Assembly: GCA_012719345.1 (NCBI GenBank)
Contig: JAAYAN010000058.1
Location: 1 to 41,817 of the forward strand
Direction of reading: 5' to 3'
DNA: 41,817 nt
DNA from: Ignavibacteria bacterium
GTDB taxonomy: Bacteria; Bacteroidota; Ignavibacteria; Ignavibacteriales; Melioribacteraceae
A program made the translations under genes and the position numbers. Under the pieces are notes generated by a model. That model made no database searches and was not told where the DNA came from. It saw nothing but the letters and a program-made list of their open reading frames with translations. Each line of letters opens with the position of its first letter. Position 1 is the first letter of the stretch. Shown here piece by piece: positions 17,518 through 26,662 of the stretch.

Positions 17518-18513
17518 TTATTTTTTCTTAATTATATACGACATCATATCTCTTAGTTTTTTTCCAACTACTTCAATAGGGTGTTCTGTATTAATTTTTC
17601 TTAATTCTTTAAGATTAGGAGCGCCTTTTGCATTTTCTTCAATCCATTCTTTTGCAAACGAACCATCCTGAACTTCTGTTAAGATTTTTTTCATTTCTTT
17701 TTTGGTTTCAGCTGTAATAACGCGCGGTCCTCTTGTCATTCCTCCGTATTCAGCTGTATCGCTTACCGAATAGTTCATTCTCGATAAACCGCCTTCATAG
17801 AATAAATCCACAATAAGTTTAAGTTCGTGCATACATTCAAAATATGCAAGTTCGTCTGGATAACCGGCTTCAACCAAAGTTTCAAAACCAGCTTTTACCA
17901 AATCGGCAGCTCCTCCGCAAAGAACTGCTTGTTCGCCGAATAAATCTGTTTCGGTTTCATCTTTAAAAGTTGTTTCGATTACACCGGCTTTTGTTCCGCC
18001 AATACCTTTTGCCCAGGAAAGAGCAAGTTCTTTTGTGTTTCCCGAATAATCGTTTTGAATAGCAATTAAGCAAGGAACGCCGTCGCCCTGCTGAAATGTT
18101 CTGCGAACAAGATGTCCAGGGCTTTTAGGAGCAATCATCATAACGTTAACATTGCTTGGAGGTACTATTTGTTTATAATGAATATTAAATCCGTGAGCAA
18201 AAACCAAAGTATCGCCTTCTTTCAAATTCTGGGCAATTGATTTTTCGTATACAATTTTTTGAATCTGATCGGGTAAAAGAATCATTATTACATCAGCTTG
18301 TGCTGAAGCTTCTTCTGCTGTAGTAACTTTAAGTCCTGCAGCTTCTGCAGCTTTCCAAGGTTCGCTTCCGGGAACTTCTGCAACAACAACATTAATTCCG
18401 CTTTCGGTTAAGTTTAAAGCATGTGCATGTCCCTGACTTCCGTAACCGATAATAGCTACTTTTTTCTGTTTTAGTAAATCGAGTGATGCATCGTTGTCAT
18501 AATACACTTTCAT
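17518..18513 (-). CDS. ilvC: Ketol-acid reductoisomerase, class I, possibly NADH-preferring
   Basis: The 331-residue class I (short) KARI converts acetolactate and acetohydroxybutyrate to dihydroxy acids. It has the Rossmann motif GYGSQGHA (residues 23-30), metal-ligand region [13 protein letters not shown], and [14 protein letters not shown] in the knotted C-terminal domain. The cofactor-specificity loop after beta-2 reads [18 protein letters not shown] enzymes usually have Arg and Ser there (like GLREGSKSW) to hold the 2'-phosphate. Here an acidic Glu46 closes the strand, and Val47 and Pro52 replace the usual Arg and Ser. NADH or dual use is inferred. It is the fourth gene of the operon, with AGAGG upstream of the ATG. 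Confidence 0.95.
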   Translation of the reverse strand: MKVYYDNDASLDLLKQKKVAIIGYGSQGHAHALNLTESGINVVVAEVPGSEPWKAAEAAGLKVTTAEEASAQADVIMILLPDQIQKIVYEKSIAQNLKEGDTLVFAHGFNIHYKQIVPPSNVNVMMIAPKSPGHLVRRTFQQGDGVPCLIAIQNDYSGNTKELALSWAKGIGGTKAGVIETTFKDETETDLFGEQAVLCGGAADLVKAGFETLVEAGYPDELAYFECMHELKLIVDLFYEGGLSRMNYSVSDTAEYGGMTRGPRVITAETKKEMKKILTEVQDGSFAKEWIEENAKGAPNLKELRKINTEHPIEVVGKKLRDMMSYIIKKK

Positions 18514-18531
18514 TGTAATACCTCTATTTGT

Positions 18532-19044
18532 TTAATTGACATTTGAATATTCTTTTTTAATTTTTGTCTGCTCGCCTCTTTTTAAAGCAACTGTTCCAGA
18601 CCGCGCAATTTCAATAATTCCGAAAGGCATAAGAACATTTATTGCGGCATCAATTTTATCAGGCGGACCTGTAACTTCAATCATAATGGATTTGTTATTT
18701 ATATCAACAACACTTCCTCTGAAAATATCGCAAATATCCATTATTTCCGCGCGTTGTCCTTTATGATAACTGACTGTCATAAGTGCCAATTCTCTTTCAA
18801 CTCTTGGCTGGTCTGTAAGATCAACAACTTTTATTGTATCTATAAGTCTGTTTAATTGTTTAACAATCTGTTCAATAATCTGATTGGGTCCGCGAGTTAC
18901 CAAAGTCATTCGCGAAAGATCGCTGATTTCCGTTTCACCAATAGAAATACTGTCTATATTAAATCCTTTACCGCTGAACATTGTTGCTATTCTGTCGAAA
19001 GCTCCAAAACGGTTTTCAACTAAAACTGAAATAGTATGTTTCAT
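18532..19044 (-). CDS. ilvN: Acetolactate synthase small (regulatory) subunit
   Basis: The 170-residue protein has the N-terminal ACT domain (ISVLVENRFGAFDRIATMFSGKGFNIDSISIG, the valine-binding region) and the C-terminal ALS_ss domain (RELALMTVSYHKGQRAEIM). It binds IlvB and gives it feedback sensitivity to valine. Full length for the family. The ATG lies 2 nt after the ilvB stop, a tight coupling typical of the two subunits made in equal amounts. The symbol ilvH would be equally valid. Confidence 0.93.
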   Translation of the reverse strand: MKHTISVLVENRFGAFDRIATMFSGKGFNIDSISIGETEISDLSRMTLVTRGPNQIIEQIVKQLNRLIDTIKVVDLTDQPRVERELALMTVSYHKGQRAEIMDICDIFRGSVVDINNKSIMIEVTGPPDKIDAAINVLMPFGIIEIARSGTVALKRGEQTKIKKEYSNVN

Positions 19045-19046
19045 AA

Positions 19047-20762
19047 TTACACCATCCTTTTAGGATTTAAACGTTTAACCATCATTTCCGACACGCTTGC
19101 TCCGGCTGGAACCATCGGAAAAACCATATCAGCCTTTACAACTCTGAATTCTACTAATGCAGGTCCTTCATTATAAGCAAGTAATTCATCAAGCATTCCG
19201 TCAACATCTTCAGGTTTTTCACATCTCATAGCTTTTAATCCGAAAGCTTCAGCAACTTTAACAAAATCGGGATTGCTGGCACTTAAATCTGTAAAGCTGT
19301 ATTTTTCTGCATGAAACAATTCCTGCCATTGGCGCACCATCCCCAGAAAACTATTATTCATTATAATAAATTTTATAGGAAGATTATAAGCTTTAGCAGT
19401 AATTAATTCCTGAATATTCATTTGAAATCCGCCGTCACCGCTTACGGAAACAACCGGTTTGTCCTTGATTCCAAATGATGCTCCTATTGAGGCAGGAACA
19501 GAAAAACCCATTGTTCCAAGTCCGCCACTGGTAATATGCGAGCGAGGATTATTAAATTTATAATATTGTGCAGCCCACATTTGATGCTGACCAACATCGG
19601 TTACAATTACTGCATTACCGTTAGTTTTATAAGATAATCTTTCATAAACATATTCAGTTCTTAAATTGTCGTCTTTTTCATAATAAAGCGGACATTGTTC
19701 CTGCCATCCTTTTATGTGCGCCCACCATTCATCAAGATTAGGGCGTTTGGTTATTTCGCTGGCTATTTCAGCAATTACGTGTTTTACATCTCCTACAATA
19801 GGTAAATCTACAACAACATTTTTATCAATGGCTGTAGGATCAATGTCTACGTGAATTTTATAAGCATGCTGAGCAAAAGTATCAACTTTTCCGGTAACCC
19901 GATCGTCAAAACGCGCACCCAGAGATACAATTACATCGCAATTATTTACAGCCTGATTAGCCCAAAATGTCCCATGCATTCCAAGCATACCGAGAGATTG
20001 AGGATCTGTTCCCGGAAACGCTCCCAGACCTTGCAGAGTCATTGTTACAGGGAAATTATTTTCTTTAGCCAGCAATCTTAATTCATTTGTACCGCCAGAC
20101 ATAATCACACCGCCGCCTACATATAACAAAGGGCGTTTGGCTTTTTGTAAAACTTCTGCAGCTTTCTTTATTTGGTTGTAATGCCCCTGATATTTAGGTT
20201 TATATCCTCGTATTTCAACTTTTTCAGGATAATCAAATTCACAAACAGAATTAACTACATCTTTCGGCAAATCAACAACTACGGGCCCAGGCCTTCCTGT
20301 TGAGGCAATAAAAAAAGCTTTACGAATTGTTGAAGCCAATTCATTAACATCCCTTACCAAAAAACTATGCTTTGTAATCGGTCTGGTTATACCAACAATA
20401 TCCGCTTCCTGAAATGCATCATTTCCTATAAGATGAGATGCAACCTGACCTGTAAACACAACCAATGGAACTGAATCCATATAAGCATTGGCAATTCCTG
20501 TAACTGTATTAGTAGCTCCTGGACCTGATGTTACTAATACTACTCCTATTTTTCCGGTAGCTTTTGCATAACCTTCAGCTGCGTGAGTAGCACCTTGTTC
20601 GTGACGAACAAGTACATGCTGAAGAAAATCTATGTCGTATAATTTTTCATATATTTTAAGAACAGCTCCTCCGGGAAAACCAAAAATATGTTCAACTCCT
20701 TCTCTTCGCAAACATTCAAAGAAAATATCCGCGCCGCTCATTTTTTTCGATTGATCTTTCAT
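19047..20762 (-). CDS. ilvB: Acetolactate synthase large (catalytic) subunit
   Basis: The 571-residue thiamine-diphosphate enzyme joins two pyruvates, or pyruvate with 2-oxobutyrate. The catalytic Glu55 is in RHEQGATHAAEGYA. The FAD-type middle domain has GARFDDRVTG, and the TPP/Mg motif GDGGFQMN...NN starts near residue 441. Complete length and all three domains. The AAAGGATAAAAA site precedes the ATG. It lies between ilvD and ilvN and is controlled with them by the leader attenuator upstream of ilvD. Confidence 0.95.
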   Translation of the reverse strand: MKDQSKKMSGADIFFECLRREGVEHIFGFPGGAVLKIYEKLYDIDFLQHVLVRHEQGATHAAEGYAKATGKIGVVLVTSGPGATNTVTGIANAYMDSVPLVVFTGQVASHLIGNDAFQEADIVGITRPITKHSFLVRDVNELASTIRKAFFIASTGRPGPVVVDLPKDVVNSVCEFDYPEKVEIRGYKPKYQGHYNQIKKAAEVLQKAKRPLLYVGGGVIMSGGTNELRLLAKENNFPVTMTLQGLGAFPGTDPQSLGMLGMHGTFWANQAVNNCDVIVSLGARFDDRVTGKVDTFAQHAYKIHVDIDPTAIDKNVVVDLPIVGDVKHVIAEIASEITKRPNLDEWWAHIKGWQEQCPLYYEKDDNLRTEYVYERLSYKTNGNAVIVTDVGQHQMWAAQYYKFNNPRSHITSGGLGTMGFSVPASIGASFGIKDKPVVSVSGDGGFQMNIQELITAKAYNLPIKFIIMNNSFLGMVRQWQELFHAEKYSFTDLSASNPDFVKVAEAFGLKAMRCEKPEDVDGMLDELLAYNEGPALVEFRVVKADMVFPMVPAGASVSEMMVKRLNPKRMV

Positions 20763-20792
20763 TTTTTATCCTTTCGATAATTTTGAAAATGT

Positions 20793-22472
20793 TTAGGGCA
20801 TCTTTAATACAGCACCAGTACTTGCAGAAGTTACCATCTGCGAATATCGTGCAAGATATCCTTTTTTAATTTTCGGTTCGAATTTATATATAGCTTCCAA
20901 TCTTGAAGATATTTCTTCGTCACTTAGTTCAACTTCAAGTTTTTTATTCGGAATATCAATACAAATAATATCTCCTTTTTTTAGGGCAGCAATAGGTCCT
21001 CTGTCGGCTGCTTCCGGAGAAACATGTCCAATTGCAGCTCCTCTGGTACCTCCCGAAAACCTTCCGTCAGTAATAAGAGCAACTTTATCACCTAATCCCA
21101 TACCCATAATTGCGCTCGTAGGAGATAACATCTCAGGCATTCCGGGTCCGCCTTTTGGTCCTTCATATCTGATAACAACAACTTCACCTGGAACTACTTC
21201 ATTATTAAGAATTCCTTTAACAGCTTCTTCCTGCGATTCGAATATTCTGGCAGGACCTTTATGAACAAGCATTTTAGGATCGACTGCACCGGTTTTAACA
21301 ACTGAACCGTCTGGAGCAAGATTTCCATATAAAATGGCCAATCCGCCAGTAGCAGAATAAGGATTTTCGATGCTTCTTATAACAGAACTGTCTTTAATTT
21401 CTGACCCTTTTATATTTTCTTTTAATGTCTTTCCAGTTACAGTTATACATTCTGTATTTAATAAGCCTTCAACTTTATTTAATTCATTTAATATTGCCGA
21501 AATTCCTCCTGCTCTATCAACATCTTCCATATGAACAAGATTTGTTGCCGGACTGACTTTGCAGATGTAAGGTGTTTTATTGGAAAGTTTATTTAAAATA
21601 GAAAGGTCAAAATTCAATCCTGCCTCGGTTGCAACTGCAAGCGAATGCAAAACAGTATTTGTGCTTCCGCCCATTGCCATATCAAGTGCAAATGCATTTA
21701 TAAATGATTTTTCGGTAATTATATCCAAGGGTTTAATATCATTTTCTACTAAATACATTATTTGTTCGGCAGCTTTTTTTACTAATTCTTTTCTCTTAGG
21801 TGAGGTTGCTAAAACCGATCCGTTTCCCGGTAAGGCAATTCCTAAAGCCTCCATTAAGCAGTTCATCGAGTTTGCAGTAAACATACCCGAGCATGAACCG
21901 CAAGTTGGGCATCCGTTTTTTTCAAGCTGGAATAATTCTTCATCATTAATTTCACCTGTTTTGTATTTCCCAACACCTTCAAAAACTGAAATCAAATCAA
22001 CTTTTTTTCCGTTTGCCAGTTTACCTGCATTCATTGGTCCTCCGGAAACAAATATTGTTGGAATATTTAACCGGACTGCTGCCATCAACATTCCCGGAAC
22101 AATTTTATCGCAATTTGTAATACATACCATCCCGTCAAGTCTGTGTGCTTCAATAACGGTTTCCACACAGTCTGCAATAAGTTCTCGACTTGCCAAGGAA
22201 TATCTCATTCCTATATGACCCATCGCTATGCCGTCATCAACACCAATAGTATTGAATTCAAAAGGTACACCGCCGGCTTCGCGAACAGCTTCTTTTGCAA
22301 TTTTTCCAAATTCCTGCAAATGAACATGTCCGGGAACAATATCTGTGTATGAATTGCATATCCCAATAAAAGGTTTTTTAAAATCTGCTTCGCTTTTAAT
22401 AACGCCTGTTGCTCTTAATAGACTTCTGTGAGGCGCTTTTTCAAAACCTGTTTTAACTAAATCCGATCTCAA
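20793..22472 (-). CDS. ilvD: Dihydroxy-acid dehydratase
   Basis: The start is TTG at 22472: a strong GGAGG lies 5 nt upstream, and [22 protein letters not shown] is the normal N-terminus. The 559-residue Fe-S enzyme dehydrates dihydroxy acids to 2-oxoisovalerate and 2-oxo-3-methylvalerate. Cluster cysteines are Cys39 (GICNSYTD), Cys121 (TNCDKIVPG) and Cys194 ([13 protein letters not shown]). [10 protein letters not shown] and [13 protein letters not shown] are family signatures. It is the first structural gene of the operon, preceded by a leader of about 270 nt containing the Ile/Leu/Val leader peptide. A TTG start may keep basal translation low. Confidence 0.95.
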   Translation of the reverse strand: MRSDLVKTGFEKAPHRSLLRATGVIKSEADFKKPFIGICNSYTDIVPGHVHLQEFGKIAKEAVREAGGVPFEFNTIGVDDGIAMGHIGMRYSLASRELIADCVETVIEAHRLDGMVCITNCDKIVPGMLMAAVRLNIPTIFVSGGPMNAGKLANGKKVDLISVFEGVGKYKTGEINDEELFQLEKNGCPTCGSCSGMFTANSMNCLMEALGIALPGNGSVLATSPKRKELVKKAAEQIMYLVENDIKPLDIITEKSFINAFALDMAMGGSTNTVLHSLAVATEAGLNFDLSILNKLSNKTPYICKVSPATNLVHMEDVDRAGGISAILNELNKVEGLLNTECITVTGKTLKENIKGSEIKDSSVIRSIENPYSATGGLAILYGNLAPDGSVVKTGAVDPKMLVHKGPARIFESQEEAVKGILNNEVVPGEVVVIRYEGPKGGPGMPEMLSPTSAIMGMGLGDKVALITDGRFSGGTRGAAIGHVSPEAADRGPIAALKKGDIICIDIPNKKLEVELSDEEISSRLEAIYKFEPKIKKGYLARYSQMVTSASTGAVLKMP

Positions 22473-22518
22473 TTTTTCCTCCGATATTTCAAAATAAATA
22501 AAAACTTTGTATTTCGGT

Positions 22519-22575
22519 CAATCCCGAATTGCTTTTATTTTTTTGTGAATTTTTTGGTAAGCTTTCTCGGGATCG
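22519..22575 (-). promoter_or_regulatory. Attenuator hairpin between the leader peptide and ilvD
   Basis: In the minus-strand RNA, CGATCCCGA (22567-22575) pairs with TCGGGATTG (22519-22527) as a 9-bp stem (one G-U). The core GATCCC (22569-22574) can instead pair with GGGATT (22624-22629) inside the leader reading frame. The two structures are mutually exclusive. The nearest run of five U's is about 13 nt after the stem, so it is not a textbook intrinsic terminator. Control may be by another termination mode or by ilvD ribosome-site access. Confidence 0.55.
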
Positions 22576-22581
22576 ACTTTA

Positions 22582-22731
22582 TCAGCCAATAAGTAGCACA
22601 ACCACTAGTAGGCTAATTATAATAATCCCTAGAATAATGATGTTTTCCGGAAGGTTTGTAACTTCGTCAAAAGCAACAGCTTTAGAAGATGTTGTTTTGA
22701 TTTTGGCGATATTTAATTTTTTATTATTCAT
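22582..22731 (-). CDS. ilvL: Ile/Leu/Val-rich leader peptide of the ilv-leu operon
   Basis: This 49-codon frame was found by reading the ilvD leader. It runs from ATG 22731 to TGA at 22582-22584. Residues 31-49 read IIILGIIIISLLVVVLLIG: 17 of the last 19 codons are Ile, Leu or Val, the three end-products of the operon. This is the classic composition of an attenuation leader peptide, as in E. coli ilv and leu operons. It lies about 10 nt after the predicted transcription start, with no Shine-Dalgarno, and ends 110 nt before ilvD. When charged tRNA is scarce, the ribosome should stall in the codon run and change folding of the downstream RNA. The N-terminal 30 residues are charged and ordinary. 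The gene symbol is by analogy only. A membrane peptide is the alternative, but composition and position argue against it. Confidence 0.85.
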   Translation of the reverse strand: MNNKKLNIAKIKTTSSKAVAFDEVTNLPENIIILGIIIISLLVVVLLIG

Positions 22732-22747
22732 TACGATTTATTTAGGG

Positions 22748-22778
22748 CAAAACTAATGTTTGTTTCCTATTTTGTCAA
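22748..22778 (-). promoter_or_regulatory. Promoter of the ilv-leu operon (Bacteroidota type)
   Basis: On the minus strand TTGACA (TTG at 22776-22778), a 20-nt spacer and TAGTTTTG (22748-22755) match the TTG/TAnnTTTG consensus. The start would be near 22741, about 10 nt before the leader ATG. Confidence 0.7.
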
Positions 22779-22903
22779 GAGATTACTTAATTTTTTTTTA
22801 TTTTTTTTGTTTTTTTTCAATTAATTAAGGATTCTGGTTATAAATTATAAACTATTCTTTATTATCCTTGATTTTTTTTCTGCATCATACTATCATAATT
22901 TTC

Positions 22904-22935
22904 TTGACAATGAAATATATAATTTAGTAGTTTTG
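22904..22935 (+). promoter_or_regulatory. Promoter of the SAM riboswitch-metYX transcript
   Basis: TTGACA (TTG at 22904-22906), a 21-nt spacer and TAGTTTTG (22928-22935), the same -7 box as the divergent ilv promoter. The start would fall near 22942, about 40 nt before the aptamer. The spacer between both promoters (22779-22903) is very T-rich and has no gene. Confidence 0.7.
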
Positions 22936-22983
22936 CATTCAACTTAGTAATAATTGTTCATTAAAAATTTGTCTTGATAATTG

Positions 22984-24494
<1,511 letters not shown>

Positions 24495-24498
24495 AAAT

Positions 24499-25632
24499 AT
24501 GACAGATTGTAAAACTAAATTTGTAAAATTATTCGATTCGAAAAATCCATTTATTCTGGAATCTGGTAAATGCTTGAGTGAAGTGAAAGTAGCTTACCAG
24601 ACTTACGGAAAATTAAATCCGGAAAAAAATAATGCAATAATGATTTGCCATGCATTGACGGGACTTGCTCATGCCTCAGGAATTCAAAAATGTATCGAAA
24701 ATGATAATTCCAGTAATCCCGATTTATTAAAAGAATATTCCACTCAATATTTGAATAAGCCCGGCTGGTGGGATCCTTTAATAGGCAAAGAAAAAGTATT
24801 TGATACCGAGAAATTTTTTATTATTTGTCCCAACATTTTAGGAAGCTGTTACGGTACAACAGGACCGACAAGCATAAATCCCGAAACCGGTAAAAATTAT
24901 GCCGGGGATTTCCCTGTAATTACAGTAAGAGATATGGTAAAACTTCAGAAAAGTCTTGCAGATTTTCTTGAAGTGAAAAAACTTAAGTCAGTTGCTGGAG
25001 GTTCATTAGGCGGAATGCAGGTTCTGGAATGGGCAGTTATGTATCCCGAATACGTTGAATCGATTATTCCAATAGCAACATCGGCAGGTCATTCTCCATG
25101 GGCAATAGGTTTAAATGAAGCTGCCCGTAATGCAATAAAAAACGATCCTGACTGGAATAATGGTTTTTATTCAGAACAACCTCGTAAAGGTTTGGAGCTT
25201 GCCAGGAAAATAGCAATGATAAGCTACAGAAGTTTTGAATCTTTCAAACATAAGTTCGGAAGAAACCGCGTATATGAAAACGATAACTATTCTGCTGAAA
25301 ACATATTCCAAGTTGAAAATTACCTTAATTATCAAGGAAATAAATTGTTAAAACGTTTTGATGCTAATACTTATATTACACTTTCAACTGCAATGGATCT
25401 TCACGATTTATCTGTAAACCGAAAAAGTATCAGCGAAACGCTTTCTTCAATTACTGCGAGAACTTTAGTTATCGGCATAAGCACCGATATCCTCTACCCT
25501 GCTTCGGAACAAAAAGAAATAGCTTCACATATTTCCGGAGCTGAATATGCAGAATTAAATTCTATTTACGGTCACGATGCGTTTTTAATTGAATTTGAAC
25601 AATTAAGCAGGATAATTTCCAAATTTTTATAA
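24499..25632 (+). CDS. metX: Homoserine O-acetyltransferase
   Basis: The 377-residue alpha/beta-hydrolase-fold enzyme acetylates homoserine for methionine synthesis. The nucleophile is Ser169 in GGSLGGMQ, with charge-relay Asp in GISTDILYP and His in YGHDAFL. The family stretch [16 protein letters not shown] and MDLHDLS are present. The substrate (acetyl- rather than succinyl-CoA) is inferred from the MetX family and its pairing with MetY. It starts 4 nt after metY and has no strong ribosome site of its own, so translation is likely coupled. No clear terminator follows; only a weak 7-bp hairpin lies at 25676-25696. Confidence 0.93.
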   Translation: MTDCKTKFVKLFDSKNPFILESGKCLSEVKVAYQTYGKLNPEKNNAIMICHALTGLAHASGIQKCIENDNSSNPDLLKEYSTQYLNKPGWWDPLIGKEKVFDTEKFFIICPNILGSCYGTTGPTSINPETGKNYAGDFPVITVRDMVKLQKSLADFLEVKKLKSVAGGSLGGMQVLEWAVMYPEYVESIIPIATSAGHSPWAIGLNEAARNAIKNDPDWNNGFYSEQPRKGLELARKIAMISYRSFESFKHKFGRNRVYENDNYSAENIFQVENYLNYQGNKLLKRFDANTYITLSTAMDLHDLSVNRKSISETLSSITARTLVIGISTDILYPASEQKEIASHISGAEYAELNSIYGHDAFLIEFEQLSRIISKFL

Positions 25633-25780
25633 TTTCTTTTTTGAACTGTTGTATTTTTATTTATGTTATGTAATCAAAGATAAAGCAGATATCTTTAATT
25701 AAATACTGTTTGTATTATTTTTCTTAATTGAATATTTTAATTGAGATAATATTATTATTTCAATAATTAAAGGAGGATTT

Positions 25781-26275
25781 ATGATTTCCGCTAAAATGGA
25801 AAAAGTTTTGAATGAACAAATCAATGAAGAATTATTTTCTTCTTATTTATATTTATCGATGGCAAGCTATTTCGAAAACACAAAGTATACCGGATTTGCA
25901 CAGTGGATGCGTATTCAATCACACGAAGAATACGAACATGCTATGAAATTTTTTGAATTTATAATTGAATTAGGCGGAAAAGTTACACTTGCAGCCATAG
26001 AAAAACCTAAAGCAAAATGGACTTCACCTAAAAATGCATTTGAAGAAGCTTTGAAGCATGAACTTCATATTACTGATAAAATCAATAAACTTGCAGATTT
26101 AGCTATTGAAGAAAAAAATCATGCTGTAGGTTCTTTCTTAAAATGGTTTGTTGACGAGCAAGTTGAAGAAGTTAGTCATGCTCAAGGTATTGTAGATAAA
26201 TTTGATCTCATCGGGGATAGTAAAGGCAGTTTATTTATGCTAGATCGTGAACTTGGAAAACGTTCCAAAGATTAA
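25781..26275 (+). CDS. ftnA: Ferritin (non-haem, FtnA type)
   Basis: The 164-residue four-helix protein stores iron as a 24-subunit shell. Its ferroxidase residues sit at the same numbers as in E. coli FtnA: Glu17, Tyr24, Glu50, His53, Glu94, Glu126, Gln127, Glu129 and Glu130. The sequence SSYLYLSMASYFE and RIQSHEEYEHAMKFF are typical. No haem-binding Met of bacterioferritin is evident at the usual place. A strong AAAGGAGGA site precedes the ATG. It is monocistronic; an AT-rich hairpin with T-run follows. Confidence 0.93.
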   Translation: MISAKMEKVLNEQINEELFSSYLYLSMASYFENTKYTGFAQWMRIQSHEEYEHAMKFFEFIIELGGKVTLAAIEKPKAKWTSPKNAFEEALKHELHITDKINKLADLAIEEKNHAVGSFLKWFVDEQVEEVSHAQGIVDKFDLIGDSKGSLFMLDRELGKRSKD

Positions 26276-26293
26276 TTAAATTTTTTTCTGATA

Positions 26294-26320
26294 TTTTAAG
26301 TACTAACTTAAATTTTTTAT
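26294..26320 (+). terminator. AT-rich terminator-like hairpin after ferritin
   Basis: TTTAAGT (26295-26301) and ACTTAAA (26306-26312) are perfect complements with a 4-nt loop, followed by a T-run. The stem has almost no GC, so its strength is doubtful. Confidence 0.4.
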
Positions 26321-26384
26321 TTCTTTATTTAATAAATATTGTTAATTTAGGTTTCTTAAAATTTTCAGTTATGCAGGAGATAAA

Positions 26385-26624
26385 ATGGCTAGAAGATGTC
26401 AGATAACCGGTGTAGGACCTAGGAGTGGAAATACGGTTTCGCATGCTCATAATAAAGCAAGAAGAAGATTTTTACCTAATCTTCAGAAAAAAAGATTGTG
26501 GGTTCAGGAATTAAACAAATTTGTTACTGTTAAATTATCAACCCGCGCTTTAAGAACAATTTCCAGAAATGGAACAAGCCAGCTGGCTAAACTCGTAAGA
26601 GAAAATAAAATTAAAGTTAATTAA
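26385..26624 (+). CDS. rpmB: 50S ribosomal protein L28
   Basis: The 79-residue basic protein begins ARRCQITGVGPRSGNTVSHAHNKARRRFLPNLQ and continues with RALRTISRNG, a full L28. Only one Cys (residue 5) is present, so it is the zinc-free form. The gene has AGGAG upstream, stands alone (rpmG is not beside it) and ends in a strong terminator. Confidence 0.97.
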   Translation: MARRCQITGVGPRSGNTVSHAHNKARRRFLPNLQKKRLWVQELNKFVTVKLSTRALRTISRNGTSQLAKLVRENKIKVN

Positions 26625-26657
26625 AAAAAAGCCCAAACAATGTTTGGGCTTTTTTTT
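26624..26657. terminator. Bidirectional terminator between rpmB and the Trp-rich protein gene
   Basis: GCCCAAACA (26631-26639) and TGTTTGGGC (26641-26649) are perfect complements, flanked by an A-run before and a T-run after. It therefore serves rpmB (+) and the convergent gene ending at 26663 (-). Confidence 0.9.
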
Positions 26658-26662
26658 AATCT

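Noticed and set aside
22529-22756. 75-residue plus-strand frame opposite the ilv leader
   Set aside because: It is the complement of the Ile/Leu/Val leader peptide; its hydrophobic and Ser-rich content is explained by that.
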